Below are positions 46,577 to 56,633 of a stretch of 64,000 bases of DNA, piece by piece. The stretch is from NCBI GenBank assembly GCA_001724355.1, contig MEEF01000010.1, positions 1-64,000 of the forward strand. The letters run 5' to 3'. How positions within the stretch are numbered: the first letter of the stretch is position 1; the number at the start of each line of letters is the position of its first letter. A model generated the notes under the pieces. That model was given only the letters and a program-made list of their open reading frames with translations, did not search any database and was not told where the DNA came from. The position numbers and the translations under genes were made by a program. The DNA comes from Mesorhizobium sp. SCN 65-20 (GTDB lineage Bacteria; Pseudomonadota; Alphaproteobacteria; Rhizobiales; Rhizobiaceae).

Positions 46577-48061
46577 TTAGTCGGAGAGCGCCCCGCTTGG
46601 CGGCGAAGCGAGCATGCGAACTCCGAGGTAGGCGAAGGCGATGGTAACGAGCGGGTTCAAGAGGTTGAAGAAGCAAAACGGAAGAAATGCCGTGGTGGCC
46701 ACGCCGAGGGTTGCGGCCATGTAGGCGCCACAGCTGTTCCAGGGGATGAGTGGCGAGGTCACGGTTCCTGAATCGCCAAGCGCACGCGACAGCACGACAG
46801 GAGCTAGACCACGCTCCTGAAACGCGCTGCGGAACATGCGGCCCGGCAGCACGACGGCGATGTACTGGTCGGAAGCAAGCACATTGGTCGCGATGGCCGC
46901 GCCGACAAGTGTCGTTATCAGCGCTCCGACGGATCGCGCCGCGGCGATCACCGGGCGGATTAGCCGCTCGAGCACGCCTGCCTTTTCGACGATGCCGCCA
47001 AAGGCGAGCGCCACCAAAATCAGCCAAACTGTGCCGAGCATGCTTTCCATTCCGCCACGCGACAGCAATTGGTCGACTGCCGGCTCACCGGTGGTGGAAA
47101 CATTGCCAGTGGCGAGCGCCGCCCATACGCCTTTGATGAGCAAAAGACCGGTGGAGTGACCGGAGCCCGCAAGAGCAACGACCCTTTCGGGGGCGATCAT
47201 CACGGCAAGGAGGCCGCCGGCCAGCGCGCCGAGAAAGACTGTGACGAAAGGTGGCCAGCGGAGCAGCGCCAGCACCAGTACAAGCACGAGCGGAAGAAAA
47301 TGAACCAGCGATGGATGGTACGCCGCCTCGATCCGGCTCGCCACCGCCGATGCGTCGAAATCGCCAGCCGACCCGAGGCTCCAGAACAGGGCGAGGGCAA
47401 TGGCAATCGATGGCGCTGATGTCCACAACGATTCGCGCACGTGGTCGTATAGATTGGAGCCGGCTGCCGCACAGGCGAGGTTGGCTGTATCCGACAGTGG
47501 TGAAGACTTGTCGCCAAAGTAGGCACCGGAAATCACTGCACCAGCTGTAATTGCCGGGTCCAAACCCATCTTGTCGGCAATGCCCATGAGCCCGATGCCT
47601 ATGGTGCCGGCGACGGTCCAGGAACTGCCGATCGACAGCGCGATGACCGCACAGATTAGACAGGCGGTCATGTAGAAGTAGTCAGGGCTCAAAAGCTTGA
47701 GCCCGTAGTATACCATCGCGATCAGGGTGCCGCTGAGTGCCCAGGTGCCGATCAGTGACCCTACCGCGAGCAGGATGAAGATCGCCGTGAGGCCAGTGTT
47801 GACGCTCGCGACAGCAGCATCGCGGATGTCCGCGACCGAATGTCCGTGCCGCCATGCGACGTAGACGGCAACCAGCGAGCAGAACACCAGAGCGACCTGG
47901 TTTGGGCCGCCGGCGGCACTGTCGCCAAAAAGGAAGAATGAGAGACCAAGAAGGCCAACCAGTGTTGCAACGGGGACAACTGCCGCAACGAGGCCAAGGG
48001 GTTCGGGTGAACTCGGCCGCGTAGTGAGCCAAAAGGCCGCATTCCAGCGGTGGCGTGGCAT
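46577..48061 (-). CDS. NhaC-family Na+/H+ antiporter
   Basis: A 494-residue transporter with about 11-12 membrane spans. Family-specific stretches include GSLIGTWALSGTLIAMVYYG, SIGSSWTVAGTIGIGLMGI, GAVISGAYFGDKSSPLSDTA and IATNVLASDQYIAVVLPGRMF, then LIPWNSCGAYMAATLGV. NhaC proteins exchange sodium or lithium, or a metabolite pair such as malate/lactate, for protons. Monocistronic. Confidence 0.9.
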   Translation of the reverse strand: MPRHRWNAAFWLTTRPSSPEPLGLVAAVVPVATLVGLLGLSFFLFGDSAAGGPNQVALVFCSLVAVYVAWRHGHSVADIRDAAVASVNTGLTAIFILLAVGSLIGTWALSGTLIAMVYYGLKLLSPDYFYMTACLICAVIALSIGSSWTVAGTIGIGLMGIADKMGLDPAITAGAVISGAYFGDKSSPLSDTANLACAAAGSNLYDHVRESLWTSAPSIAIALALFWSLGSAGDFDASAVASRIEAAYHPSLVHFLPLVLVLVLALLRWPPFVTVFLGALAGGLLAVMIAPERVVALAGSGHSTGLLLIKGVWAALATGNVSTTGEPAVDQLLSRGGMESMLGTVWLILVALAFGGIVEKAGVLERLIRPVIAAARSVGALITTLVGAAIATNVLASDQYIAVVLPGRMFRSAFQERGLAPVVLSRALGDSGTVTSPLIPWNSCGAYMAATLGVATTAFLPFCFFNLLNPLVTIAFAYLGVRMLASPPSGALSD

Positions 48062-48346
48062 CTTCCAGAGACTACGCTCGATCCTATTGTTGTCTAGGGG
48101 CCTCGGGTGCAGACAACTTCGAAGCTTGCGCCTCCATCATTAGGTTTGGCCCCGGCGACGGCCTGGCCAGGCCGACCCCCACGGCGTGGGACCCGTCGCG
48201 GGACTGCAAGTCTACCTTGACGCGGAGCAAGATGCGGTGATGCGGGAGGGCGGTCCTCATGGCGGACGAAGGAGACGAGCCAATCGAGGCGCGCAATAGG
48301 GACCCCTTGAGCGCATTGCCAGTGAATTAGGTTCTCAGAAAGCACA

Positions 48347-48375
48347 CGGCCCGCCTGAAAGGCGGGCCGTTTTTT
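48347..48375 (+). terminator. Strong plus-strand terminator with no obvious gene
   Basis: A 10-bp perfect stem (CGGCCCGCCT / AGGCGGGCCG), a 3-base loop and six T residues. On the plus strand no confident gene precedes it. On the minus strand it could stop nrdJ transcription with a weak tail. Confidence 0.8.
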
Positions 48376-48427
48376 CGTGACTAGAGGCAGAGATTGGTAT
48401 TTTCTGACCAAACTATGGTTCCGCTGA

Positions 48428-48448
48428 CAGCAGCAGCGGCTGCTGCTG
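48428..48448 (-). terminator. Stem-loop just after the nrdJ stop
   Basis: A 9-bp perfect inverted repeat (CAGCAGCAG-CGG-CTGCTGCTG) lies 10 bases beyond the nrdJ stop codon. There is no T-run, so it may protect the 3' end rather than terminate. Confidence 0.4.
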
Positions 48449-48458
48449 CGCCCACCCC

Positions 48459-51400
48459 TCAGCTGCACCCGCTCGTAGCACCGCACGTGTCGCACTTCTC
48501 GCAGGTGCCGTTCCGCACCATGGTGAAGTTGTGGCACTCGAGGCATTCGTTGCCGGTGTAGCCCTGCATCATCGCCTGGCTGCGGCGGGCGGCCGCGAGC
48601 TTCTTGGCCTCGGCCGCCTCGTTGGCGGCGGCGTCGGAGAACAGCGCCGAGGTGGTCTCGGCCACGGTCTCTTCCTCGGCGACGTCCTCGGCCAACTCCC
48701 TGGCCCGCTCCTCGTAGTCGCGCTTGTAGGCGGTTGCCTCCTCGCGCAGTTCCGAGGTCACCGACTTGAGGGCGGTCACCGTGGCGCCGGACGAGATGGC
48801 GCGCACGTTCGAGCCCGAGAACGCGGTCGGCGCGGACTTCACGGGGGCGGAGGCCGGAGCCGCCGAGCCCTTGGGGTCTGAGCCGGTGAGGCCGGAGACC
48901 ACCTTGAGCGGGGCGCCACGGGTCAGGCCCTTGGAGAAGGGCAGGGCCTTGCCTTCGTTGATGCCGCGGCCGAGCGCGGTGTTGCCGAAGTCGGACGTGT
49001 CGACATGGGCGAGGTCGTTGCGGCCGAGATAGGAGACGGCCAGCTCGCGGAACACGTAGTCGAGGATCGAGGTGGCGTTCTTGATCGCATCGTTGCCGAT
49101 GACGATGCCGGCCGGCTCGAACTTGGTGAAGGTGAAGGCCTCGACATATTCCTCGAGCGGCACGCCGTACTGCAGGCCGAGCGAGATCGCGATGGCGAAG
49201 TTGTTCATCATCGCACGGAAGGCAGCGCCTTCCTTGTGCATGTCGATGAAGATCTCGCCCAGGCGGCCGTCGTCGAACTCGCCGGTGCGCAGGTAGACCT
49301 TGTGTCCGCCGATGACGGCCTTCTGGGTGTAGCCCTTGCGGCGGTTCGGCAGCTTCTCGCGATCGCGATAGAGACGCTCGATGACGCGCTCGACGATCTT
49401 TTCGGTGACCTGCACGGCCTTGGCGGCGGCGGGGGCCGCGACCAGCGCCTCGACCGCGTCGTCCTCGTCCTCGGCGTCATCCGAGATCAGCGAGGCATTG
49501 AGGGGCTGCGACAGCTTGGAGCCGTCGCGATAGAGCGCGTTGGCCTTCAGCGCCAGCTTCCACGACAGCATGTAGGCGTTCTTGCAGTCCTCGACTGTCG
49601 CCTCGTTGGGCATGTTGATGGTCTTGGAGATGGCGCCCGAGATGAATGGCTGGGCGGCGGCCATCATCAGGATGTGGCTGTCGACCGACAGATAGCGCTT
49701 GCCGATCTTGCCGCACGGGTTGGCGCAGTCGAACACGGCGAGGTGCTCGTCCTTGAGGAACGGCGCGCCCTCGAGGGTCATCGCGCCGCAGACGTGGATG
49801 TTGGCGGCCTCGATCTCCTTCTTGGAGAAGCCGAGCGCCGGCAGCATCTCGAACGAGAAGTCGTCGAGCTGCGCGTCGGTGAGGCCGAGCACGTCCTTGC
49901 AGAAATCCTCGCCCAGCGTCCACTTGTTGAACACGAACTTGATGTCGAAGGCGCTCTTCAGCGCCGCATTCAGCGCCTCGATCTTCTCGTCGGTAAAGCC
50001 CTTGGCCTTCAGCGTCGAGGGGTTGATGCCCGACGCCTGGTTGAGGTTGCCGTGGCCGACGGCATAGGCCTCGATCTCGGCGATCTGGCTCTCGCTGTAG
50101 CCGAGCGTGCGCAGCGCCTCGGGCACGGCGCGGTTGATGATCTTGAAGTAGCCGCCGCCGGCGAGCTTCTTGAACTTGACCAGCGCGAAGTCGGGCTCGA
50201 TGCCGGTGGTGTCGCAATCCATGACGAGGCCGATCGTGCCGGTGGGCGCGATCACGGTCGCCTGGGCGTTGCGGTAGCCGTGCTTCTCGCCGAGCGCGAT
50301 GGCCTGGTCCCAGGCGGCGCGGGCATGCGTCACCAGTTCCTGCTGCTTGAGGTCGGAAGCGACCAGCGGCACCGGATTGACCGACAGCTCTTCATAGCCG
50401 GCCTTGTCGCCATAGGCGGCGCGGCGATGGTTGCGCATGACGCGCAGCATGTTCTGGGCGTTGCGCTCATAGTCCGGGAAGGCGCCGAGCTCGGAAGCCA
50501 TCTCGGCGGAGGTGGCATAGGCGACGCCGGTCATGATCGCGGTGAGTGCTGCGCAGATGGCGCGGCCCTCGTCGGAGTCGTAGGGAATGCCCGAGGTCAT
50601 CAGCAGGCCGCCGATATTGGCGTAGCCGAGGCCGAGCGTGCGGTACTCGTAAGAGAGCTTGGCGATTTCCTTGGACGGGAACTGCGCCATCATCACCGAG
50701 ATTTCGAGGACGATGGTCCACAGGCGGGCTGTGTGCTCATAGGCCGCGATGTCGATCTCGCCGTTCTCCATGCGGTAGGGCAGGAGGTTGATCGAGGCGA
50801 GGTTGCAGGCCGTGTCGTCGAGGAACATGTATTCCGAGCACGGATTCGACGCGCGGATGGCGCCCGCGGAGGCGCAGGTGTGCCAGTCGTTCATCGTGGT
50901 GTTGAAGTGCAGACCCGGATCGGCCGAAGCCCATGCGGCGTAGCCGATCTTTTCCCACAGGTCGCGGGCCTTGAGCGTCTTCAAAACCTTGCCGTCCTTG
51001 CGGGCGGTCAGGTGCCAGTCGCCATCCTGCTCCACAGCGCGCAGGAAATTGTCCTTGAGCGAGACCGAGTTGTTGGAGTTCTGGCCCGAGACGGTGAGGT
51101 AGGCTTCCGAATCCCAGTCGGTGTCGTAGGTCGAGAACTCGATCGAGGTGTAGCCCTGGCGCGCGAACTGGATGACGCGCTTGATGTAGTTTTCCGGAAC
51201 CGCGCTCTTCTTGGCGGCCTTGATCTCGCGCTTGAGCGCGGTGTTGACGGCCGGGTCGAAGCAGTCGTCGTCCTGACCCTCGCAGTTGATGCAGGCTGCC
51301 ATGATCTTGGTGAGGTGCTGGCGCACGATCTTGGAGCCGGTGACGAGAGCCGCGACCTTCTGCTCTTCCTTCACCTTCCAGTCGATATAGGCCTCGATGT

Positions 51401-52265
51401 CGGGGTGGTCGGCGTCGACCACCACCATCTTGGCGGCGCGGCGGGTGGTGCCGCCCGACTTGATGGCGCCCGCAGCTCGGTCGCCGATCTTGAGGAAGCT
51501 CATCAGGCCGGACGAGCGGCCGCCGCCCGAGAGCTTTTCGCCTTCGCCGCGCAGATGCGAGAAGTTCGAGCCGGTGCCCGAGCCGTATTTGAACAGGCGC
51601 GCCTCGCGCACCCACAGATCCATGATGCCGCCCTCGTTGACGAGGTCGTCGGCGACCGACTGGATGAAGCAGGCGTGCGGCTGCGGGTGCTCATAGGCCG
51701 ACTTGGACTTGGTCAGCTTGCCGGTGAAGGGGTCGACATAGAAGTGGCCCTGGCCGGGGCCGTCGATGCCATAGGCCCAGTGCAGGCCGGTGTTGAACCA
51801 CTGCGGCGAGTTCGGGGCCACGCGCTGGGTGGCGAGCATGTAGGCGAGCTCGTCGCGGAAGGCGCGCGCATCGGCCTCGCTCTTGAAGTAGCCGCCCTTC
51901 CAGCCCCAGTAGGTCCAGGTGCCGGCGAGACGGTCGAAGACCTGACGGGCGTCGGTCTCGGAGCCATAGCGCTCGTTCTCGGGGAGCTTTTCCAGCTCGA
52001 CCTCGTCGGGAACCGAACGCCACAGGAAGGAGGGGACGTCGTTCTCCTCGACCTTCTTCAGGCGCGCGGGAACGCCAGCCTTGCGGAAATATTTCTGGGC
52101 GAGGATGTCGGCCGCCACCTGGCTGAACTGGGCAGGCACGTCGATGTCGGCGAGCCGGAAGACGATCGAGCCGTCCGGATTCTTGATCTCGGAGATCGCC
52201 TTGCGGAACTCGATCTCCGCATAGGCCGATTGTCCATCCTTGGTGAAACGCCGCTCGATCTGCAT
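48459..52265 (-). CDS. nrdJ: Vitamin B12-dependent (class II) ribonucleotide reductase
   Basis: A 1268-residue adenosylcobalamin-dependent reductase, oxygen-insensitive, that makes deoxynucleotides. Substrate/active-site blocks include [38 protein letters not shown] and [21 protein letters not shown] region of about 300 residues follows the core, and the C-terminal zinc-ribbon-like tail [20 protein letters not shown] ends in CGATSGCS, the redox-active cysteines that rereduce the active site. Length is typical for rhizobial NrdJ. AAGGAAA precedes the ATG. NrdR-type boxes lie upstream. Confidence 0.97.
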   Translation of the reverse strand: MQIERRFTKDGQSAYAEIEFRKAISEIKNPDGSIVFRLADIDVPAQFSQVAADILAQKYFRKAGVPARLKKVEENDVPSFLWRSVPDEVELEKLPENERYGSETDARQVFDRLAGTWTYWGWKGGYFKSEADARAFRDELAYMLATQRVAPNSPQWFNTGLHWAYGIDGPGQGHFYVDPFTGKLTKSKSAYEHPQPHACFIQSVADDLVNEGGIMDLWVREARLFKYGSGTGSNFSHLRGEGEKLSGGGRSSGLMSFLKIGDRAAGAIKSGGTTRRAAKMVVVDADHPDIEAYIDWKVKEEQKVAALVTGSKIVRQHLTKIMAACINCEGQDDDCFDPAVNTALKREIKAAKKSAVPENYIKRVIQFARQGYTSIEFSTYDTDWDSEAYLTVSGQNSNNSVSLKDNFLRAVEQDGDWHLTARKDGKVLKTLKARDLWEKIGYAAWASADPGLHFNTTMNDWHTCASAGAIRASNPCSEYMFLDDTACNLASINLLPYRMENGEIDIAAYEHTARLWTIVLEISVMMAQFPSKEIAKLSYEYRTLGLGYANIGGLLMTSGIPYDSDEGRAICAALTAIMTGVAYATSAEMASELGAFPDYERNAQNMLRVMRNHRRAAYGDKAGYEELSVNPVPLVASDLKQQELVTHARAAWDQAIALGEKHGYRNAQATVIAPTGTIGLVMDCDTTGIEPDFALVKFKKLAGGGYFKIINRAVPEALRTLGYSESQIAEIEAYAVGHGNLNQASGINPSTLKAKGFTDEKIEALNAALKSAFDIKFVFNKWTLGEDFCKDVLGLTDAQLDDFSFEMLPALGFSKKEIEAANIHVCGAMTLEGAPFLKDEHLAVFDCANPCGKIGKRYLSVDSHILMMAAAQPFISGAISKTINMPNEATVEDCKNAYMLSWKLALKANALYRDGSKLSQPLNASLISDDAEDEDDAVEALVAAPAAAKAVQVTEKIVERVIERLYRDREKLPNRRKGYTQKAVIGGHKVYLRTGEFDDGRLGEIFIDMHKEGAAFRAMMNNFAIAISLGLQYGVPLEEYVEAFTFTKFEPAGIVIGNDAIKNATSILDYVFRELAVSYLGRNDLAHVDTSDFGNTALGRGINEGKALPFSKGLTRGAPLKVVSGLTGSDPKGSAAPASAPVKSAPTAFSGSNVRAISSGATVTALKSVTSELREEATAYKRDYEERARELAEDVAEEETVAETTSALFSDAAANEAAEAKKLAAARRSQAMMQGYTGNECLECHNFTMVRNGTCEKCDTCGATSGCS

Positions 52266-52280
52266 CGGTCGATTTCCTTT

Positions 52281-52296
52281 TGTCTATATATAGCGT
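52281..52296. promoter_or_regulatory. NrdR-like box adjacent to the nrdJ start
   Basis: TGTCTATATATAGCGT matches the NrdR consensus ACACTATATATAGTGT at 12 of 16 positions, including the whole central CTATATATAG. It lies 15 bases upstream of the start codon. Confidence 0.5.
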
Positions 52297-52501
52297 CTTT
52301 CGCCGGAGAATGCCCGTGGTGATTGCGAAAGCCGCGTGCCCGCTTGTTCCGACCGCCCGAACGGCCGGTTGCCTATCCCCGAACTATCCGTCGACCGACC
52401 GGAGATTCTCCCTTGGGAGATCCATTCCCGCCAGCCTGCGGACCGCTTCGGGCCCTTTGAACTGAAACTTTGATTGCGACTCCCTCATTGAGGGACAACT
52501 C

Positions 52502-52517
52502 ACACTATCTAGCGTTC
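52502..52517. promoter_or_regulatory. Degenerate NrdR box
   Basis: ACACTATCTAGCGTTC keeps the 5' half of the NrdR consensus. It lies 29 bases (start to start) from the stronger box at 52531, roughly the helically phased pairing NrdR uses. Confidence 0.4.
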
Positions 52518-52530
52518 AGACTGCCTGCAA

Positions 52531-52546
52531 ACACTAAATATAGTGT
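52531..52546. promoter_or_regulatory. NrdR box upstream of nrdJ
   Basis: ACACTAAATATAGTGT differs from the NrdR consensus by a single base and is nearly a perfect palindrome. It sits about 265 bases upstream of nrdJ. Confidence 0.72.
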
Positions 52547-52893
52547 TAACAGAAGATTTCCGCCAGTCCCCAACCTTTAAATGCCAACCCCTCGGACACC
52601 CCGAAAACGCACGCGTCAGCACCCCGCCTTGGCGGGTGCAAATGCGAGCGGCAACTCACTAAATCAGGGAAAAGGACCGGGCGCGAAACTTTCCGGCCGC
52701 ACGCTCAACAAGCGCGCTTGAGTCATAAAAAGCGACTCGGGTTACAACGTCAAGAAGTCGTTTACGCAGTTTTTGTGACCCCAATATCTTGTGTGGGACA
52801 AGTGTGGATATCGGGGAGAACGACGCGGCGAAACGACCGCCACGAGACGCTGGGAACACGAAATTCGGGCAGGCGCGGCGCCCGCCGTTCATC

Positions 52894-53379
52894 TTAGGCG
52901 GCGAACTTTCCCCGCTCGGCACCGAAGGCCAGCACGAGCCGGCCCAGCTCCGGTTCGTTGACCATGCGGGCGGCCTCGTTGGGGGCGACCCACTTGCGCG
53001 TGCGCTGGCGCCGTTCCTTCCACTTCTCCGCGACCTTGCGCACCTCGAGCGGAAACACCAGCACCTCGCAATCGACGCGCTCGCCGGTCGCCAGCTCCTT
53101 GACGTAGTAGTAGCGTCCGGCCTCGTTGACTTCGATCGACCCGCTCAATCCGGCTTCTTCGCTCGCCTCGCGGGCGGCGGTTTCGCAAAGCCGTTCCGAT
53201 GCCTCGGGCCAGCCCTTGGGCAGGACCCATCGTCCGGTGTCGCGGCTGGTGATCAGCATCAGCTCTATTCCGCCGGCGGCGGTACGTTGCCAGGGAAGGG
53301 CGGCGACCTGGAGCCTGCAGGCCGGAGAGCCGAAGAGCCGGCGCAAGCGTTCGACGAGATAATTGTTGTTCACCAGCAT
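52894..53379 (-). CDS. Nudix hydrolase, DIPP-like
   Basis: A 161-residue Nudix protein. The box is GWPEASERLCETAAREASEE then AGL, matching GX5EX7REUXEEXGU with an intact REXXEE. The N-terminal VAALPWQRTAAGGIELMLITSRDTGRWVLPKG and the C-terminal RQRTRKWVAPNEAARMV resemble diphosphoinositol-polyphosphate or dinucleotide hydrolases of alphaproteobacteria. Substrate not assigned. Confidence 0.88.
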   Translation of the reverse strand: MLVNNNYLVERLRRLFGSPACRLQVAALPWQRTAAGGIELMLITSRDTGRWVLPKGWPEASERLCETAAREASEEAGLSGSIEVNEAGRYYYVKELATGERVDCEVLVFPLEVRKVAEKWKERRQRTRKWVAPNEAARMVNEPELGRLVLAFGAERGKFAA

Positions 53380-53461
53380 CGGCGTCCTGCCCCAGTCATG
53401 GACTCAATTGCTGCGTCATCAAGCGTAGGGTTAATCCTCCGTAACAAAAGTGAATAGATTG

Positions 53462-53496
53462 ATAACGAAACGCCCGGCTGCGGGCAGCCGGGCGTT
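53462..53496 (-). terminator. Terminator after gpt
   Basis: An 11-bp perfect stem (AACGCCCGGCT / AGCCGGGCGTT) with a 6-base loop. On the minus strand it is followed by TTTCGTTATC and starts 35 bases after the gpt stop. Confidence 0.75.
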
Positions 53497-53531
53497 GAAC
53501 TTCCGGTGATCGGCCCTGCGGCCCGGGCGGT

Positions 53532-54029
53532 TCAGCCCTTGTGATCGTCGGCGATCGGCTTCTGGTAGGTGAAGCCCATGTCCCAGGGGAAATAGATCCA
53601 GGTGTCCTGCGACACCTCGGTGACGAAGGTGTCGACCAGCGGCCGGCCCTTGGGCTTGGCGTAGACGGTCGCGAAATGCGCCTTGGGCATCATCGCGCGC
53701 ACGATGGCTGCGGTCTTGCCGGTGTCGGTGAGGTCGTCGACGATCAGAACGCCTTCGCCCTCGCCCTCGAGCAGGGAAGGGGTGATCTCCTTGAGGACGT
53801 GCAATTGGCCCTGCGAGGTGTAGTCGTGATAGGAGGCGACGCAGACCGACTCGATCACGCGGATGCCGAGTTCGCGCGAGATGATCGCCGCCGGCACCAG
53901 CCCGCCGCGGGTGATGCAGACGATCGCCTTCCACTCGGTCCGGACGCCGGAAAGCCGCCAGGCGAGCGCGCGGGCATCGCGGTGGAACTGGTCCCAGGAT
54001 ACGGGAAAGGCCTTTTCGGGAAGGGACAT
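53532..54029 (-). CDS. gpt: Xanthine (guanine) phosphoribosyltransferase
   Basis: A 165-residue type I phosphoribosyltransferase for salvage of xanthine and guanine. The PRPP-binding motif is [17 protein letters not shown] near residue 90, the [18 protein letters not shown] loop is conserved, and the C-terminal [15 protein letters not shown] is typical of enterobacterial-type Gpt. Start at [14 protein letters not shown], with GGGAAGGG upstream. Confidence 0.93.
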   Translation of the reverse strand: MSLPEKAFPVSWDQFHRDARALAWRLSGVRTEWKAIVCITRGGLVPAAIISRELGIRVIESVCVASYHDYTSQGQLHVLKEITPSLLEGEGEGVLIVDDLTDTGKTAAIVRAMMPKAHFATVYAKPKGRPLVDTFVTEVSQDTWIYFPWDMGFTYQKPIADDHKG

Positions 54030-54146
54030 TGACGCGCACTCCGGCTGGCGCGCCATCCGCGCGCGAAAAATAGAGGAATGCAGGCGGAATTAGCCGGAAA
54101 GCCCCGCCCTTGGCAAGCGGGGCGCATCTAGATTCGCTTCAGGTTT

Positions 54147-54927
54147 TCACCGCGACAGCAGCACCGTCATGTCGCCGGCCTGCAAGACGCTGCGGGTGAT
54201 GCCGCCGAAGAGGAATTCCCGCAGCCAGGAATGGCTGTAGGCGCCCATCACCAGCAGGTCGGCCCCGGTCTCGGTGACCTTGTCGTGGATGACCGCGTCG
54301 ACCGAATGGCCGCGGGATTCCTGGACGCTGACTGAGACCTTGGCGCCATGGCGCGAGAAGGCGCTCTCAGCCTTGGGCAGCACGAAGGGCGCGCGCGACA
54401 TGCTCTCGACGCCGCCGGCGATGGGTTGCCTCGCGGCTGCCGTTCCAGGCGACCAGCAGGCGATCGAATGTCGAGATCAGCGGCCCCGAATGTGGAATGA
54501 CGAGCACCGGCCGTCCGGCCTCGTAGATCAGCGAATCGACGTCCGCCGCGATCGAATCCTTGGCATCGGGCGAGCCCTGGGAGACCATGACCAGGTCCGC
54601 GCAGCGGGCACTGGCGACGCCGGAGAGCGCGCTGTCGCCGGCAAAGCTCTCGAAGCTGCGCCACTCGAACGACACGCCGGCATTCTCGATGCGGCCGAGG
54701 AACGCCTTCTGGATCTTCTCCGCGCGCTCCTTGCAGAGCTCCGCGTTGGCCTGGATGAACTCGGTGTCCGGGAAGCCGACGGCGGTGGTGTAGGGCATGG
54801 CCAGGGCTTCCGCGTGGACGCCTATGAGGTGGCTTTCATGTCGTTCGGCAAAGGGGATTGCCACATCGAGCACGCGTGCGACGTCGCGCTCGCTCTGGAT
54901 GATGGCGACGATGGTCTTGAACGGCAT
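54147..54927 (-). pseudogene. Universal stress protein gene broken by a foreign insert
   Basis: The gene starts normally at MPFKTIVAIIQSERDVARVL and keeps a complete first Usp domain and the start of the second (DRLLVAWNGSREAT). The frame then changes, reading THRRRR to a stop at 54367. In another frame the end of a Usp reappears: HGAKVSVSV through DLLVMGAYSHSWLREFLFGG to TVLLSR at 54147. Total length is 1 mod 3, a net frameshift. Against the intact paralogue (24210-25046) about 42 codons are replaced. A residual frame starting at the internal ATG 54401 could still make the 84-residue tail. An FNR-type box lies upstream. Confidence 0.85.
54351..54422 (-). other. 72-bp thiolase-like (PcaF/PaaJ) fragment inside the universal stress gene
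   Basis: Read on the minus strand from 54422 this block encodes 24 residues, IA followed by GGVESMSRAPFVLPKAES and AFSR. This is the conserved internal segment of beta-ketoadipyl-CoA thiolases (PcaF, PaaJ), known from the family. No thiolase flank exists on either side. The right edge meets the Usp sequence at TCGCGCCATGGC, where thiolase SR and Usp SRHGAKV share residues, consistent with a microhomology junction. Origin by illegitimate recombination is an inference. Confidence 0.75.
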
Positions 54928-55000
54928 GGAAACCTCCTTTGCTTGAACCTAAAGTCTTGGTCCGACAAAGAAACAGTATCGTGCCCGCAGTTGTTCCGGG

Positions 55001-55014
55001 TTGATCGGCGTCAA
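55001..55014 (-). promoter_or_regulatory. FNR/FixK-type box upstream of the broken universal stress gene
   Basis: TTGAT-CGGC-GTCAA matches TTGA-N6-TCAA. It is centred about 80 bases upstream of the start codon at 54927, like the box of the intact paralogue. Confidence 0.55.
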
Positions 55015-55021
55015 TCCGATA

Positions 55022-55762
55022 CTACGCTGCTTTTGCTATTTCCGACAGCATAGCCTCGATGTCGGCGCGAGCACGTTCCATCGCTTCCTGCGAGCGCGAA
55101 CGCACGACGAGTTCGGTCCAGAACTTGCCGTCCAGGTATTTCGGGTAGGAGCCGATGATGGTGTCCGGATGCGCCTTCTGGATCTCGCCCAGCGGACCGC
55201 CGATCGTGCCCTCGCCATAGGGGCATTGCACGGTGGTGGACAAAAGCTTCGCGCCGGTCGTGAGGCTAGGCACGACATTGTCGAGCATTGCCTGGAAGAT
55301 CGACGGCACGCCGGCCATGACATGGACGTTGCCGATGCGGAACCCGGGCGCGACCGAGACAGGGTTCTCGATCAGGTCTGCGCCGCGCGGCATGCGCGCC
55401 ATGCGCTTGCGGGCCTCGGAGAACTCCATGCCGCGCGAGGCATAGTTCGCTTCGAGCATGGCATAGGCGCGCGGCTCGTATTCGCACGGCACGCCGAACG
55501 CCTTGGAGACGGAATCGGCGGTGATGTCGTCATGCGTCGGGCCGATGCCACCGGTGGTGAAAACGTAGGTATAGCGCGCCCGCAGGGCATTGACGGCGGC
55601 GACGATTTCGTCCTCCTCGTCCGGCACGATGCGCACTTCCTTGAGGTCGATGCCCACCCCGGTCATCATGTCGGCGAGATGGCCGATGTTCTTGTCCTTG
55701 GTGCGCCCGGACAGGATCTCGTCGCCGATGACGATCATTGCTGCGGTGACGATGTCGGCCAT
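55022..55762 (-). CDS. CinA-like molybdopterin-binding domain protein
   Basis: A 246-residue protein with only the CinA/MoCF N-terminal domain: [40 protein letters not shown] and the [21 protein letters not shown] region. It lacks the C-terminal NMN-deamidase domain of full CinA. In many alphaproteobacteria such short forms are labelled competence/damage-inducible protein A. True substrate unknown. Confidence 0.88.
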   Translation of the reverse strand: MADIVTAAMIVIGDEILSGRTKDKNIGHLADMMTGVGIDLKEVRIVPDEEDEIVAAVNALRARYTYVFTTGGIGPTHDDITADSVSKAFGVPCEYEPRAYAMLEANYASRGMEFSEARKRMARMPRGADLIENPVSVAPGFRIGNVHVMAGVPSIFQAMLDNVVPSLTTGAKLLSTTVQCPYGEGTIGGPLGEIQKAHPDTIIGSYPKYLDGKFWTELVVRSRSQEAMERARADIEAMLSEIAKAA

Positions 55763-55942
55763 TTTGCGCGCTCCATTGTGGGCCCAAGTCAGATACAGCC
55801 GCAGGCGCCAAGCGGCAATAGTCGCCGATCTGTGAACGATCCGTCACGGATTGCTGCGCTTTCATTGAACGGGCTTTGCGTTACATGTCCAAGCAATCGC
55901 CGACCCAAGACGGCGCAACGAAATTTTCCGCTGGAGATTGAA

Positions 55943-56572
55943 ATGGCTAAGATTCTTGTTCTCTACTATTCGAGCTGGGGCCACATGGAGCAGATGGCCA
56001 AGGCCGCTGCCGAGGGCGCGCGTGCAGCCGGCGCCGACGTGACCATCAAGCGCGTTCCCGAGCTGGTTCCCGAGGCTGTCGCCAAGGCCGCTTACTACAA
56101 GCTCGACCAGGAAGCCCCGATCGCCGAGCCGCTTGAGCTGGCCGACTATGACGGCATCATCATCGGCACCGCCACCCGCTATGGCACCATGGCTTCGCAG
56201 ATGAAGAACTTCCTCGACCAGACCGGCCCGCTCTGGGCCAAGGGCGCGCTGCTCGACAAGGTCGGCTCGGTGATGGTTTCGACCGCTACCCAGCATGGCG
56301 GTGCGGAACTGGCGCTGATCAACGCCCAGATCCACCTGCAGCACCACGGCATGGTCATCGTGCCGCTGTCCTATGCCTACCAGGGCCAGATGGGCAACGA
56401 CGTGGTTCGCGGCGGCGCGCCTTACGGCATGACCACCACCTCCGACGGCGACGGCTCGCGCCAGCCTTCGGCACAGGAGCTTGAAGGCGCCCATTTCCAG
56501 GGCAAGCGCGTGGCCGAGATCACCATGCGCCTGCACGGCAAGGGTTCCAAGTCCGAGCAGGAAGCCGCCTGA
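55943..56572 (+). CDS. wrbA: NAD(P)H:quinone oxidoreductase WrbA
   Basis: A 209-residue flavodoxin-like protein. FMN-binding features are [15 protein letters not shown] at the N-terminus, [24 protein letters not shown] and [14 protein letters not shown]. WrbA reduces quinones by two electrons, avoiding semiquinone radicals, and is tetrameric. Start ATG at 55943, with GGAGAT upstream. Confidence 0.95.
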   Translation: MAKILVLYYSSWGHMEQMAKAAAEGARAAGADVTIKRVPELVPEAVAKAAYYKLDQEAPIAEPLELADYDGIIIGTATRYGTMASQMKNFLDQTGPLWAKGALLDKVGSVMVSTATQHGGAELALINAQIHLQHHGMVIVPLSYAYQGQMGNDVVRGGAPYGMTTTSDGDGSRQPSAQELEGAHFQGKRVAEITMRLHGKGSKSEQEAA

Positions 56573-56633
56573 GCGCTTCCGAACTTGTGCATACAGACGG
56601 GCGGCCGCCGATAAGTTGTCCGGATGGTCCGCG

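Larger units (their letters stand above)
48062..48458. other. 397-bp region downstream of nrdJ, with hairpins and possible gene remnants
   Basis: This stretch lies between nhaC and the end of nrdJ. It has no convincing gene. A short plus-strand frame (MADEGDEPIEARNRDPLSAL from about 48259, then PVN) ends 16 bases before a strong terminator. It could be the end of a decayed gene or part of a small RNA. Confidence 0.4.
52266..52893. other. 628-bp nrdJ upstream region
   Basis: A long, partly AT-rich non-coding region between nrdJ and the Nudix gene. It contains three NrdR-box-like sites (listed separately) and, near 52619-52640, an imperfect GCACCCCGCC/GGCGGGTGC hairpin. I could not identify a cobalamin riboswitch. 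Confidence 0.5.

Noticed and set aside
49005..52322. A 1105-codon open frame antisense to nrdJ
   Set aside because: It is a codon-bias shadow of nrdJ in GC-rich DNA; composition is low-complexity Gly/Val/Asp/Arg and no domain is visible.
52266..52893. Cobalamin riboswitch upstream of the B12-dependent reductase
   Set aside because: No B12-box or riboswitch core sequence could be identified; only NrdR-type boxes are seen.
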